In this document: positions 21,288 to 33,699 of the stretch, one piece after another
How positions within the stretch are numbered: position 1 is the first letter of the stretch
Layout: each line of letters begins with the position of its first letter
Source: Vesta saturnalis
Taxonomy: Eukaryota > Arthropoda > Insecta > Coleoptera > Lampyridae
Direction of reading: 5' to 3'
Assembly (NCBI GenBank): GCA_036346205.1
Contig: JARFJB010001492.1
Coordinates: forward strand, 993,501-1,057,500
Length of the DNA: 64,000 nt
Notes under the pieces: model-generated
Databases searched by the model: none
What the model saw: the letters and a program-made list of their open reading frames with translations, nothing else
Told to the model about the DNA's origin: nothing
Program-made: the position numbers and the translations under genes

Positions 21288-22419
21288 TGTAAGTTCACGT
21301 AAATTGGTAATTAATAAGTTTCACAATTAATGGAAATATTTTGTTTTAAAATTAATAATTTTTTATAAAACAGCACCTAATTTTAAAAACGTAATTAATA
21401 TTTGCTTCTTTTATAATAAAATGTGAATTAATCTTTATGCTTTATTCTATCTCAAAATATAATTCATTCGCACAGGAGTGATTAAGTACAAAGACAGGCG
21501 TTTTATATAATCTGCTGCCTTCATTAAAAAATATTTAGATTGACAAAATTAGGATAAATAGAATTTTATAAAAAAAGATTTTTTATCATAAACCCCAAAA
21601 TAACTAATACGCTTTAAAAATGTTTAATAAAACCATTAGGTAACAAAATCGTAAATCCTATTCATTAAATCTTATTCCACATTCGAATAAATTATTAATT
21701 TTATATACAAACTGAAAGTCGTGGTTCTTTGTTACAAGAAAATGTATTTTACAGAAAATAATTAAGATTAAGTTCTGAGTGACTATCAAGATCTAAGAAA
21801 CAGCTTTTTATATACTTATATTACAATGTAACTATAAAATAAATGTACCACTTGTGTACGACGTAGCAGATATATATTTTACATTTACAAATTCAAGTTG
21901 TACGTTAAATACATTTTAACTCTTACATTTTCTGGAATACAATAACAGCATTTTTTGATGAAATTTCTCTGCAGTTTTCGGTTCATTATTACGTAATGAA
22001 AGTATTTGTTAGTTAGACATTGTGCTTAATCTTTTATATTTAGTGTTTGGTCTTTGTTACTAACAACATGTTTTGAGAAAATGATATGGTAGACACATTT
22101 TAGACATCACCACATCACAAAATTACAATTAATTATCATACAAAATCCCACCTATGTGAACTTAGCACCCGGCTTTATTCCAAAAAATTCTGAAAACGGG
22201 TGCTGTTTCCTAATCGTTTGTACCGCTTTCTGTTTCGTTTGTACCCTTATGGGGGTGGAAATACGGAATATTTAAATATTTGCTAAGCCCTGGTCAATCC
22301 ATGCTTGTTGGTGCTGCGATGTTTTGTGTTATTGTATAGTTTACAATCATGAGATATGGTTATTTTAGGTGTTAAAAAAAGAAAAAAAAGATTTATTTGA
22401 ATATTTAATAATGGGTTAA
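21288..22419. other. Spacer, nothing recognised
   Basis: AT-rich in the first 850 bp, with composition rising in GC toward the LINE. A T/A-rich stretch at 22,370-22,400 may be near the 3' end of that minus-strand LINE. Confidence 0.4.
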
Positions 22420-25100
22420 TTGATTTAAGTGTGTGCGTGTTGTTTAGTGGGGTATAGCGTTCTTCGTATGTTTAATCCGATTTGTTGTCCGGTTTCATGC
22501 TAGGTCGTCAACGAGTAGACGGGGGGATGCGGAGGGCATATGGGATGTTATTTAGGGATTATTCTATCTCCTCGGGGAGGTCGTCTAGGAGTTGTGTAAG
22601 GATCGCGGGGGATGCTTCAATTTTAATTTGGGTTTTCTGGGCAACCTATGTATGCGTCTAAAAATTCGGCGTTCACAGGAGGCAATACAGGAAAGGTGGT
22701 TCGGGTTTATATTGGTATATATGGGTGCTCGGAAATTCATAACAGGGCGGATGTATGTTTTGTAGGTGTGTTGTAATGTTTTGGGGTGGCAACTTCTGAT
22801 TCTACCCCGGAGGGCGCCTAGTAGGTTTTTGCGGTTTCATATCTTGTTAAGTGTTCTTTGTACATCAGGGAGCCAATTGACGGTTCTAGTAAAGAGGATT
22901 CCTAGGTAGGTAACTTCTTGTTGGAGTGGGAGTCTTTCTTGGTTTAGGGCGAGGGAAACGTTTCTGGAGGCAAGCTTTGGGAAATTATCTTCGGTGTAAT
23001 TAGGATGTCGGAAGAGGACTGTTTGGGATTTGGTGGGATTGACGGAGACTCTCTACCGGTTCGCCCAGTTGGAGAAGTTCCGTAGGATTTTGGATATGAG
23101 ACGGGAAGCCGTTTCGCTGTTCCGATTAACCGTCCAGAAGGCGGTGTCATCCGCAAACTGCGCAACGACTACTCCGGGTTGTGTGACTGCGGGAATGTCG
23201 GATGCGAAGGTAATATAGAGGATCGGCGCTAAGGCAGAACCTTGCGGTACGCCTGCTGTAGGTTGGAAAGGATCTGAGAAGGTTTTCCCTACTTGACCCG
23301 AACTGACCGATTGGTCAGGTACGAGCGTAGAAGTTTGGAGAAGAAGTCGGGAATGTTCAGGTTACGGATCTTTTGCAGGAGACCGGCCTGCCAGACCCTG
23401 TCGAATGCTTGCTTAATGTCCAGAAACACAGCCGGATTGCATTGCTTGTGATTGAATGCTCTGTGGTCTCTGTAATAGCTTCAACATGGCATCCTGACAC
23501 GTTCAGTTGGGACGTAAGCCGAATTGGCTGTTGGAAAGGAGGTCGTTAAATTCGAGGTGGTCCCTGAGTCGCCTGGCTAGAATCCGCACAAAGCATTTTC
23601 CGAGGCAACTCAGGAGGGAGATTGGTCTATAGCAGGAGGGCGAGGTTAGGTCGACGTGGGGTTTGGGTATCATGACGGTGGAGGCCGATTTCCAGTCCGT
23701 CGGCAAGTGTGATAGGATTAAGCATTGGTTGTAGATGTTGGAGAGTAATCGGAGGGCTGGATCGGTTAAATGACGAAGGATTTTTCGATTTAGGCCGTCA
23801 TGGGCTGGGGCAGAATTTTTCCCTTTTTTGAAATACGTGTGGACCTGATCGGTCGTGATGGGGGCATAAAAAGGATTCTCGCTATTGAGTTGGATTTGAG
23901 GAAGGTTAAGGTTGCGGAATTCTTCAAGGCGGCCCTAGACGAGTGCCTTGAACCGGTTATCGAACTGGGGATCGGAAAATGGATTGGGGGTAATGACCAA
24001 AGAAATCGGCCTTTCCTTGGTCGGAGGAGATTAGGTTGCCGTGAAGGTCGGTTAGGTGGGATTTAGGGTTGACTTTCCTTCTGGTCAGTCTATCGAACTG
24101 TTGCCAGAAGAGTTTACCATTTCTATAATCTAGCTGGGAGGTGGCTTTAGTCCAGGAAATGTCGATGCTTTTTAATAGGACATTATGATCTTGGGTCGTT
24201 TAAAGATTGGGTGTAGGAAGAATGTTGGAGATGTGTTCGGAGAACACATCTTGCCTGCTTTCGAAAAATCTTTAATGACTGTGTATTGAGGAGGTGTAGG
24301 AGGAGCTGGACAAAATGAAGTTTTGACCAGTAGGGGTGTATGATCTGATGTGATCGTGGTGCCTAGAAAGTACTCACGATCTAAATAGTGAGCTATGGGT
24401 TTGGAAACTATGATATGATCTATTATTGAGGCACCTAAACGTTCGAAGTATGTTGGCTGTGTGTTGGCGATTCGCAAGAGCGGTAACTGCAACAGAGCGG
24501 AGGATAGCCTGTTACCATTGCCATTAGTTGCGGTGTCACCGAATTGGATGTGGCGGGCATTGAAATCATCACCTAGGATAACTGCATTAGGGAGGCTAGA
24601 GGCGTAGATTAAACGGTAATCGGATAGGGTGTCGTGGCCGGGCGGGTTGTAATAAGAAATAAATACTATAGGAATGGGAAAGTGCACCGTCGCAGAAACG
24701 CATTCGAGATGCTATAGGTGCGCAGGAAGTTGAAAAGGAGTGGATGGGAAGCAATTTTTAATTAAGAGGGCGGTTCCGTGGTGGCTATTGTTTAGGAATG
24801 TGTGATACGTGTTGAAATGAAGTGAGCATCTGTTTGTGAGTTTTGTTTCCGTGGTGGAAATGATGTGTATGTTATGTGTGTGTAAAAAGTGTTTAAGTAA
24901 GGGGCGTTTCCGACGAACGCCCCTGGCATTAACGGTCCCTGCTAGGACATCCATTAGGACGGAGTGAAGGATTGGTTCCTCGCTAGGAGTCTTTATCCCT
25001 ACGTCATCACATACAATCATATGATGTAATATGAAAAACATGAGTAAAAATTATTTTCGTAATAATAAATTCTGATAAGAAAATATACCCCGAGATGGCA
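22420..25100 (-). mobile_element. Jockey-like non-LTR retrotransposon (LINE), 5'-truncated or decayed
   Basis: A block of about 2.6 kb, clearly richer in GC than its surroundings, encoding an APE endonuclease and reverse transcriptase on the minus strand. The 3' end lies toward 22,420, and the 5' limit is near 25,041-25,100. No upstream gag-like ORF is visible. Frame breaks separate the domains. Confidence 0.8.
22440..25041 (-). pseudogene. LINE endonuclease-reverse transcriptase (Jockey clade-like), broken
   Basis: The protein nicks target DNA and copies its RNA at the nick. In order on the minus strand: endonuclease start with ISTTETKLTNRCSLHFNTY (25,041-24,712, catalytic Glu in ETKL); GDDFNARHIQFGDTATNGNG and SDHTPLLVKTSF (24,687-24,172, catalytic Asp/Asn and Asp-His); RT entry MPTDWKSASTVMIPKPHVDL with YRPISLLSCLGK and QFGLRPN (23,706-23,503); motif A AVFLDIKQAFDRVW near 23,420; motif C QFADDTAFWTVN near 23,150; then KSQTVLFRHPNYTEDNF and a C-terminal thumb-like region to about 22,440. 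Key residues are kept, while frameshifts and stops interrupt it at several points. Confidence 0.85.
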
Positions 25101-26175
25101 GCATTTAAAACTGCAGAATTCCAAAATACAATTATTTATTTATTGTGATTTATTTTGTAAAAATTAGAGAACGTTATCGTAATGATAACGGTTGAAAAAT
25201 AATATCCTTGAAATCTAATAGGTGTTTGGTACGTTAATATTGCAGCTTGCAGGTTATATCCCATTGCTGCCCTATTACAAACAATGTAATTTTCATCAAA
25301 ATGTAAACATTTAATAATTGCAGCGGAATTATAAAAACAAGAGAATGGTTGTGTTGTAAGTTGCGTGATAATTCAATTTACAGGTTAAACAGTTTGCATG
25401 GAACAACTGTCCGGCTGCACTATTTACACCTCGCAAGGCTGCTACGTTTCATAATCATAATTTCTTATTGTTGTTACCAATTAAGTAGCAATAATGGCCC
25501 AAAATAAGATGGTGACATTATTACACAAAATTACCTTACTTAAAATAAATACAAAAATATTGACGTTACTTCATGACCTAATTCTCATAAACAAACAAAC
25601 ACTTAAAATGTACGTAGTATGATGCTGTACAACTTTTTGTTTACACCTAAAAAAACAATAAGTACATTTCTGGGAATGAATTGTTCAGTTAATTAAATGC
25701 AAAATCTTTGTTTTACGTTTCGCTGTTTGGATTTACGACATTATCAAAGATTTATTGTCATCTATAATAATAAGAATAAATTGAAATACTAATTGATAGT
25801 GTACGTACCTGAATTGTGTGACATATTAAATATGACAACTACACATTTAAAATATTTTGTTTGTTAAAAATATTATGAAAACGGAATATCTAAAAAGCAA
25901 CAAATTAGCGGCATATTATAAATTATTGAATTAACTCTAATTATAACTTGTTTGATCAATAATTAATGTAAAGTAAACACAACGATAAAAATTATTTATA
26001 TATTTAACGACATATTTAAAGTTATATTGGAAATGCCTGTGATCAGTTATAATTGATTTAATTGCATGATTTTATGAAACTCAATAGATTATTATAAATT
26101 TTACTGCATTGTTCAATGTTTGTTTTGTCATTCACTGTATATTTTTTGTTAATACTTATGTAAAAGATTTTTAAC

Positions 26176-26176
<1 letters not shown>
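25101..26176. other. AT-rich spacer, nothing recognised
   Basis: No coding similarity and no terminal repeats. Very AT-rich toward the microsatellite. Confidence 0.5.

Positions 26177-26245
<69 letters not shown>
26177..26245. repeat. (TA)n microsatellite, element insertion site
   Basis: About 70 bp of TA with one phase break near 26,186. The Tc1/mariner-type element begins directly at its right end. Confidence 0.95.
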
Positions 26246-26248
<3 letters not shown>

Positions 26249-28503
26249 GGTGACAATTTTAACTAAGCTTCTATGGGTAATTTTGTTATTATAACAGCTA
26301 CAGAGTCGGTTAAATTAGCAATATTGGGCAGAATTTGAAGTCCAATCAAATGACGTTTTGAGTTTTGACCAGTGTTGCCAACTTTCGTAGTTATTTAGAA
26401 AAAACTAAAAATGAGCCGAATTTTCAAACTCAAATATGTTTGAAATCGTTGCAAATAAAGGTAAAATATAAGAGAAGTAATTGATAGATATTTTTACCAA
26501 CTTTAAGATAAGCCTATTTTTTAATTTATTTTGCATTTCATTTTTGAGATATAACACAAAGTTATTTTTTTTAAACGGAACGTATAGTTTATTTTAGTCC
26601 TATTAAATAGAATATTTTTTATGTATTTCAAAAATGTATAGTTTACCTTATTTATAACAAGTAGTTTTCTTGTAATTTAATAAAAATTGAAAAGTTAAAA
26701 TCGAGTATCAGTTTTAAAAAATAGAGCGCCTTGGAATGAAATAAAACAAAACAAATTTCACACTTGCATTTTTATTTGTTTATTTTAATTAAATTAAAAT
26801 TTAAATAGTATTCCTTATTTAAAAAAGGTGATTTTCTAAAAAATAAATATTCCTGTGAAGAAAAGAACGATATGTTATTTTGCTATTATATTTCTAATCG
26901 TGAAGAAAATGCAGCGTTGGAAATGTATTTACAGAGGTACATGGAAAGAAGACAACCTGATAAAAGATTATTTCGTAAACTGGAAACTAATTTAAAGCAA
27001 TACGGGTCTTTCAAAAAACCAAAAGACGCACAAACAAATTTAATAAAGAAACCGAAGTAAATGTTCTGGCTTATAATAATGTCAAACCGACTGCATCTGT
27101 GCGGGAAATTGGACTCGAATGTAATATGTCAAGAGAAGAAGCACGCATAATCTTGAAACAAAATAACTTGAAAGCTTACTGTCACCACGATGGAAATACA
27201 TTGTATCCTGCAGATTTTGAAAGACGATTAAATTACGCTACCTGGTTTATTGAAGAGCATCGAAGAAACAATGACTTTTCTAAATCAATTTTGTTTACGG
27301 ACGAAGCCCAGTTTACCAACAATGGTTTATTTAATAGAAAAAATCATATTTACTGGGCTCAAAAAATCCTCATTTAACTGTAGAGAGACGAGATCAACAT
27401 GTTTTCCCAATAAATGTATGGTGCGGTATTTTAGGTACTAAAATCATTGGTCCATATTTTTTTGGAACAACATTTAAATGCTGAACGCTACTTAATGTTT
27501 TTAAGAAATGAATTTGAAAATATGATGGACGAAGTTCCATTAAATTTAATTCGCACTTTTCGTTATTTTCAACAAGATGGAACTCCTGCTCATAATGCAA
27601 ATGTCGTTTCAAATTTTTTAACAGAAAGATTTAATAACTGGATTGGTACTGATGGTACTATTCCATGGCCTCCTAGATCTCCATATTTCACCCCTCTGGA
27701 TTTCTTTTTGTGGGGAACAGTTAAAGGCAGCGTTTATAAAACTAAACCACATAATGTCGAAGATCTAAAAGATAAAATAAGAACAGCTATTGCAGCAATT
27801 AGCCTTAATACCTTGTTAAAAGTGCAAAATAATATATTACAAAGATGTCGTATATGTGTTGAAAATCATGGTGGCCATTTTGAAATTTTGTTGTAATTTA
27901 GTTGTAATGTAGTAAGGTATTTCTTTTGTTGTTTTATAAACTTCAGCATTAATAAAGTTCGTACTCGTAAGTTTTTCACAACTGACGATTATTGTGTTAT
28001 AGATTTCTTTTGTTTTATTTCATTCCAAGGAGCTCTATTTTTTAAAACTGATACTCGATTTTAACTTTACAGTTTTTATTAAATTACAAGAAAACTACTC
28101 GTTATAAATAAGGTAAACTATACATTTTTGTAATCAGTAAAAAATGTGCTATTTAATAGGACTAAAATAAACTATACGTAAAGTAACTTTGTGTTATATC
28201 TCAAAAATGAAATGCAAAATAACTTTCAAAATAGGCTTATCTTAAAGTTCATAAAAATATCTATCAATTAGTTCTCTTGTATTTTAGCTTTATTTGCAAC
28301 GGTTTCAAAGACATTTGAGTTTGAAAATTCGGCTCATTTTTAGTTTTTTCTAAATAACGAGGAAAGTTGGCAACACTGGTCAAAACTCAAAACGTTATTT
28401 GATTGGTCTTGATATTCTGCCCAATATTGCTAACTTAACCGACTCTGTAGCTGTTATAATAACAAAGTTATCGATAGAAGCTTAGTTAAAAATTGTCACC
28501 CTG
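26246..28503 (+). mobile_element. Tc1/mariner-type element with ~500-bp inverted repeats
   Basis: Ends start CAGGGTGACAATTTT and are inverted repeats of about 510 bp (26,246-26,757 and 28,002-28,503), well conserved including AAAACTGATACTCGATTTTA. TA precedes the left end inside the (TA)n run; the base pair after the right end is TC, so that side has changed. A single transposase gene, broken, lies in the middle. Length 2,258 bp. Confidence 0.9.
26872..27896 (+). pseudogene. Tc1/mariner-superfamily transposase (DD~40D type), three frameshifts
   Basis: Starts MLFCYYISNREENAALEMYL, an N-terminal DNA-binding block of DUF4817 type, then LKQYGSF. The frame shifts near 27,015, resumes VNVLAYNNVKPTASVREIG and MSREEARIILKQNNLKAYC (second helix-turn-helix), then SILFTDEAQFTNNGLFNRK with the first Asp. 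It shifts again at about 27,362 and near 27,463. The rest reads ERYLMFLRNEFENMMDEVPL, FQQDGTPAHNANVV (second Asp) and TPLDFFLWGTVKGSVY (last Asp, about 40 residues on), ending ICVENHGGHFEILL. All three catalytic Asp residues survive. Lesions are single-base indels in A or T runs, so decay is recent relative to the other Tc1-like copies here. Confidence 0.88.
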
Positions 28504-28809
28504 TCGGCATATATAACAAAAAAATATAATACACAGGAATTTATTAAAATTTGTCAACCACTGCAAACAAAATACACAAAAAAGTTTACCTTGTATTCGG
28601 AACAGTCCCTTTGTTATACAGACACCTGGGATATCTAGAAGATGGCCCCGACGGCGGCGACAATTTTATCGATGTAGAAACTCGAACTCCAAATATGACT
28701 TAACTCGTGAATACTTCTCTTATCAATACGTTTTGATTGATTTTACAATTGGCTGTACGTTACACTATTACTTAAACTTCCATAAAACTTGATTCTTTTA
28801 CAGGTAGTA
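28504..28809. other. Spacer, nothing recognised
   Basis: AT-rich sequence without coding similarity between the Tc1-like element and the open stretch at 28.8 kb. Confidence 0.4.
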
Positions 28810-28859
28810 TTAATTTAAAATTATCAAAAGAACGAAAAGCTTTTTTATTTACAGCGAAA

Positions 28860-29193
28860 TATTCTTTAACAGGCAGTTGTACACACGAAGTCGTCGACAA
28901 AACTAACACCTGAACTAATTCACATAGATCCGCATACTGGATGCGAAAGCAACTCCAAAGGAGTTAAGACCGACACCGTATCCAACTTCCATGGACGAGA
29001 AATGTCGATACTCGACAACGGTAAAGAAATTATTTCTGGGAGAACGAAGCCAATATATGATCATCCACCAATTAAGTGTGAATTCGGAACCAAACTTCCA
29101 GAGTAACTTCTCTAAGCCCCCGAAATGGGCGTAAACACTTCACTATCCCAAACCAACAAACTTCGTGGGTGCGCAGGCACCGCGAACAAAGGT
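28860..29193 (+). other. GC-richer open stretch with splice-like edges, unidentified
   Basis: A continuous frame reads VHTKSSTKLTPELIHIDPHT and on to PPIKCEFGTKLPE. Two TAA stops follow within 15 bases, and the same frame continues MGVNTSLSQTNKLRGCAGTA. A TTTATTTACAG acceptor-like sequence precedes it and AACAAAG|GTGAGT, a strong donor-like sequence, ends it at 29,192. Base composition is higher in GC than around it. I do not recognise the protein. It could be a decayed exon or an old transposon gag-like piece. Confidence 0.3.
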
Positions 29194-30794
29194 GAGTCCT
29201 GTTACTACGGCATCTCTGACAGAACTAATTACTATCTTATTCATAATTCGCCATCTTCCCTTATAACCCTTTCCATCTTACTTAAATCTTCAATAGCCAA
29301 TCATAAAAAAGACTTACTTAAAATTTTAAATCGCGCCAGAAACGAATCAAACCCCAAAAACTAAATCGGAAAAATTACATAACCCATCTAAAATGTGTTC
29401 CCAAAGGTGCCTCGTGTAAGGTGATATGGGTAAGGTAACGAAACTTCTACTATACTGACCCTTAAACTAACGTAAATAAAGTGCAACTCTTTGTTTAAAC
29501 TCAATAATTTCTATCGAGAGGAAGACGACAGTCTGGCGGCTATAATTAATTTTTTGGACAAGATATACCATGCAATGTAATAGTTTTAATGCGTTCTTTA
29601 ATTTAATTTTATATGATACAATCACAACTCTATTTAACGAAATTCACTCAATTTAAAATAACCAAATCATTTATTTACACAAAACTACTGTATTTACAAA
29701 GAAACTAATGAATGTTTCCTCTCAAATTAGAAAGAGGATTTCTGTAAAACATTGATGCCAAAAGCGTAAATCACATTTTCTTGTTAAACCTTCATTTTAC
29801 TTTGATCAACAACAAAAGCTTCATTTTCGTTTTAGAAAATCACTAAAAAAATTCATAAACCTTCTAAATACGTACAAGAGAAAAGAAAACGTAGCAATAG
29901 AAAAGCTTCTTCAAACATTGATGCGATATTAGATTCACTTACGAGAGTTTTACACTCATTTAAGATGTACTTATACAAAGAATTTATAATTTCGAAAATT
30001 ATCGGCAAATCTTGGATAAAATCATGGATATATGACACCATACGGCTCGGTTTTGAAGAGTGTGGGATCGTGACTGATGTGATTCTGTGTTAACCATTAA
30101 CGATTAGATGAATTAATCTGTTTAATGTAATGTTCAAGAAATGTAATTCGGATCTCTGCGATGTAACTTTTTTCCAATAAAGCTACGGTTGGTCTTTTTT
30201 GTATTTGAATCCTAGCGACTGGATTGCACGATGAAGACCTCTGTCACTTAATATGTGACTGTTATGAATTTCTGCATTTAAACTTCTACTGTGACATGTT
30301 TTTCTGTAAATAAATTAGTATGTCAAACATGTGTAAAAGATTGTGATGTAATATTACTTACTTTGTGCATACACATTGTATAACGTATTTGATTAAAAGA
30401 AGTAAATGTAGGAAATGAGGAAACAGTCAAATGATAAGCAAACAAGTGTAGGTTATATAGTAGGTAATATATTAGTCAAACAAACTGATTTCGCGTGCCT
30501 CTTTACTATTTCTAGTTTTTAAAATTCTAGGCGACCATGACAACTGAGAAAAAAACATTTTATCTAGAGACAAAGTGCCATTTTGGTCATTAATAACGCT
30601 AAATGTTATTGGGAATGTGATTTCACAATAATTCAGATCATCTAGATCTGTTGATGTTTGCTTCGTTAAATGACAACTTAGCACGTCACATGGAAATGAT
30701 TACAAAAGGATAAAAAGAAACAAGAAATTGTAATCAGCGAAGGTCCAAGTCCTCAAGAATATTTACAAAAAGTCACTATTTAGTAGGATCGACT
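29194..30794. other. Spacer, nothing recognised
   Basis: Contains short open frames on both strands with no family similarity. It may include the unreadable 3' part of the PLE at 30.8-31.8 kb, whose endonuclease should lie on this side. Confidence 0.4.
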
Positions 30795-31830
30795 TTATGC
30801 AAACAACATTATTAATATCATTAAGTGAATATCAATTAGCTTGTGTTTTGTTAAATATTTGTATTCACCTTTAAAGAATTCAGGATCACAAATTCGTCTT
30901 GCTCGATCCACTAGAGTTTTAATTACCCCCAATTTTGTAAGTGGATGGTGGTTTGATAATTTATGAAGGTATCTATCAGTGTGTGTCAGCTTTCTGTAAA
31001 CCTTAAAAGATAGTGAATTATTAATTTTAGATATTAATATGTCAAGAAATGGTAAACTTTCATCAGTTTCTTTTCCCATGGTAAACTGAATGCTAGGATG
31101 AACACCATTTATAAAAATTAAAAAATCATGTAGTGCTTCTTCTCCACGCCTCCAAATAACAAATGTAACATCTACATATGTATACCAAACTGAAGCTTTC
31201 AAATTTTTCCACGTAAAAATTAGCTATAACAGGATTAAGAGGACTATCCAATGCTACACCATCAAGCTGTTCATAAAATGTATTATTCCATTGAAAATAA
31301 GTCGTAGTAAGGCAGTGCTGAAAAAGAATGGTTATATTCTTTAAAAAAATATGATCGACATATTCAGTAGTTTCTTTTAGAGGGACTTTTGTAAAAAGTG
31401 AGACAATATCAAAATTGACCATTATATCACCCTCTTCAATTTTGAAATTATGTATTTTTTCAATAAAGTCGGCAGAATTTTTAATATAATGGAGTGTTTT
31501 ACCTATATGACGTTGTAATAGAAATGTAGATGTTTTGCAAGATTATATGTAGGACAACCAATTACACTAATAATAGGCTTTCAGGAACAATAGGTTTATG
31601 GATTTTTGGTAAACCATATAGTTTTGGTGAAAGAGCTTCAGAGTTAGTTTCTGTTTTATTTCATCACGAATAGATGGTAATTTAATAAGTTCTCTGGTTT
31701 ATAAACCTTTTGTAGGATAAGTCTCTAGTTCCAACATTTGTTCTATGTTAGTGTTATAGTCGTTCATATTTAATATAACAGTTGCATTACCTTTATCTGA
31801 TTTTTAGTATTATTGTTTTAAAAAAATAAG
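30795..31830 (-). pseudogene. Penelope-like element reverse transcriptase, broken
   Basis: RT that copies PLE RNA. On the minus strand: an N-terminal stretch with MVYQKSIN-like and IGKTLHYIKNSADFIEKIHN (31,620-31,440); motif A region MVNFDIVSLFTKVPLKETTE; CLTTTYFQWNNTFYEQLDGV; then motif C YVDVTFVIWRRGEEALHDFL, where the second Asp of the usual YVDD is Val; IQFTMGKETDESLPFLDILI; and VYRKLTHTDRYLHKLSNHHP. The parts before and after about 31,150 are in different frames. The GIY-YIG endonuclease expected downstream (toward 30,000) is not readable. The motif C change alone would abolish polymerisation. Confidence 0.88.
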
Positions 31831-32565
31831 TTCAAAATAAGAAACTAATTTCGTAATTACTCTAATGACTTTCTCTAGTGGTCCATGGAAATAAATATGT
31901 ATATAGAGATAAAGGCGTCTATAAGCGACAGAAAAACGTTAATTATAATTATAAATCACATATTTTCCCATTATGAATAAAATCACATTAAAGACATTCT
32001 CTATTAATCGATTTCCTTTTAATAATGCACCTAATGTGCAATTCTGTATGTACATAAATATAAGTGAAATAATAAGAGTGTCACCACCTTACGCTTGTAA
32101 GTTTATGTTTTCATTGTCGCGTTAAACATACCTTACCCTACTATTATCTCAAGTACCTCAATTTAAAACGCCTATAACGTAGGGATTTTTTCTTAGTTCA
32201 CCGCCAGCTATCACACACTTACCTGATAACTCAAATGCTATGTGTTACAACGATAAAGGTGTACAACCTCCCGATGCTCGCATCCGTTTTTTAAAATCAT
32301 TTTACGGACTGGAAGTTTAATTCTTGAGTAGCAAGCCAGCACATTAATCAGTTGAGATTGTTAATCTCCAAGGGTTGGTTACAATATGTTTCCGTCAATC
32401 ATTTCTTTAAAATTAATTAAATGTGATTTTTATATCTCGATATACAAGGAGGTTAGAGTACATTTACATTCATTTTCAAGTGGAATTTGAGATGAATTCA
32501 TCCACTTCTCGCCTCTTCGAGCTGATGTAACTATAAGGTTTCATTGTGTTTTAATGATTTTTGGG
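31831..32565. other. Spacer, nothing recognised
   Basis: No coding similarity; likely includes the 5' flank of the minus-strand PLE. Confidence 0.4.

Positions 32566-32605
<40 letters not shown>
32566..32605. repeat. (TA)n microsatellite
   Basis: About 40 bp of TA dinucleotides. A short open frame through it is a repeat artefact. Confidence 0.95.
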
Positions 32606-32609
<4 letters not shown>

Positions 32610-32734
32610 CATATAAGAAGAAAAAATTTAGTAGGTAGTAGCCATATATTTAAATACTTGGTTAAGGTACTCAAAATTTCTGTAGTCGATACATTTATTT
32701 CATGTGTTGCTTACCTTTGTCGTGCCGACAATAA

Positions 32735-33175
32735 ATACTTTGGGTGAAGCAAATTGTGTTTTCCTTTACGTTGTGTTACGGAATGTTGTACCTATAACTG
32801 TGATTTCTTGGGGGTTTACCTTACTTTAACTATCTAACCTTGTCGCGATTTGGACTTGACCACTTTTAGTGTGTTCAAGGCGGAATAAGTGTAAAACAAG
32901 TGGTACTCTTTTAAATTTTTTGTGCCGGCCATATGCTCAAGAAACCCGGCGCTCTTTATCACAGGTTAGCTACCTTAAAAGAGTGTTAGCCTCCCTTTTT
33001 ACGAAGCGGTCTGTAATATATTTTTTCCAGAAAGAGGTACTGACCTGAATCTTTCTTTACTGAAGAGCTTATGTGTTAAGCCCTAAGGAAGTTTGGAAGA
33101 CTCATTTCATAAGGAACAAAAACAAAAAATGGCAATTTTTATTATTTTTTACGAGTCATGCGACAGGTCCACACA
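32735..33175. repeat. Direct repeat copy 1 (~460 bp)
   Basis: Runs from about ACAATAAATACTTTGG to ACGAGTCATGCGACAG. The same sequence, moderately diverged, recurs at 33,700-34,150. Shared landmarks include TTACGGAATGTTGTAC and CCCTAAGGAAGTTT. No coding sequence. Confidence 0.8.
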
Positions 33176-33177
33176 GT

Positions 33178-33330
33178 TCTTAATGCAGTAGGGAGGACGA
33201 TAACTGTAAATGTTTTCGAAACGTATAGATTTGTGTAAAATATAAATACAAAAATACACAACTAAAAACCCAAAAAAGATGAGTATTATATTATGTGTAA
33301 TAATGGTGAAAGTTTACATTTTCACATATC
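33178..33330 (+). repeat. PLE terminal-repeat fragment with worn hammerhead-like core
   Basis: ACGATAACTGTAAATG, TCGAAACGTATAGATTT, then AAAAACCCAAAAAAGATGAGT and GTGTAATAATGGTGAAAG match the outer part of the palindrome at 8,440-8,560 in reverse. The CTGACGA box is altered (GGACGA), so the core is not complete. Confidence 0.65.
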
Positions 33331-33699
33331 AATTGCCACCACTCTTACACCAATGACCCTAACGTCTAGTAATGTAAGAGCGATGTGAAGTAAAATCAGA
33401 AGTTTGTATTTAATCAAGTATTTTACAAGGTTTTTTTTTTCTGACGACTAGCGATTTATAAAAAACTCTTTCTGAAACCACCACGCGCGATCATTTGCAG
33501 AAACTGAAAACAGTTTGGTTGTTATTTCTACCAGTGTGTTTTGTTGGCGCTAAATATTAATTTTCCATGCTCCTATGGGTGCAAGGTTTCTTTGTGCTTA
33601 CATGCAATTATTTGTTTTGAGTTATATGTGCGGAAGTAATTAAATATCTGTACTCCATACTTATTTTATTAACTTCACACGTATTTTTTGGGTTGCTTA

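Noticed and set aside
29853..30041. 62-codon minus-strand frame in the region where the PLE endonuclease would be expected
   Set aside because: It lacks a GIY-YIG core, CxxC or the conserved C-terminal His/Glu blocks, so I could not assign it to the PLE.
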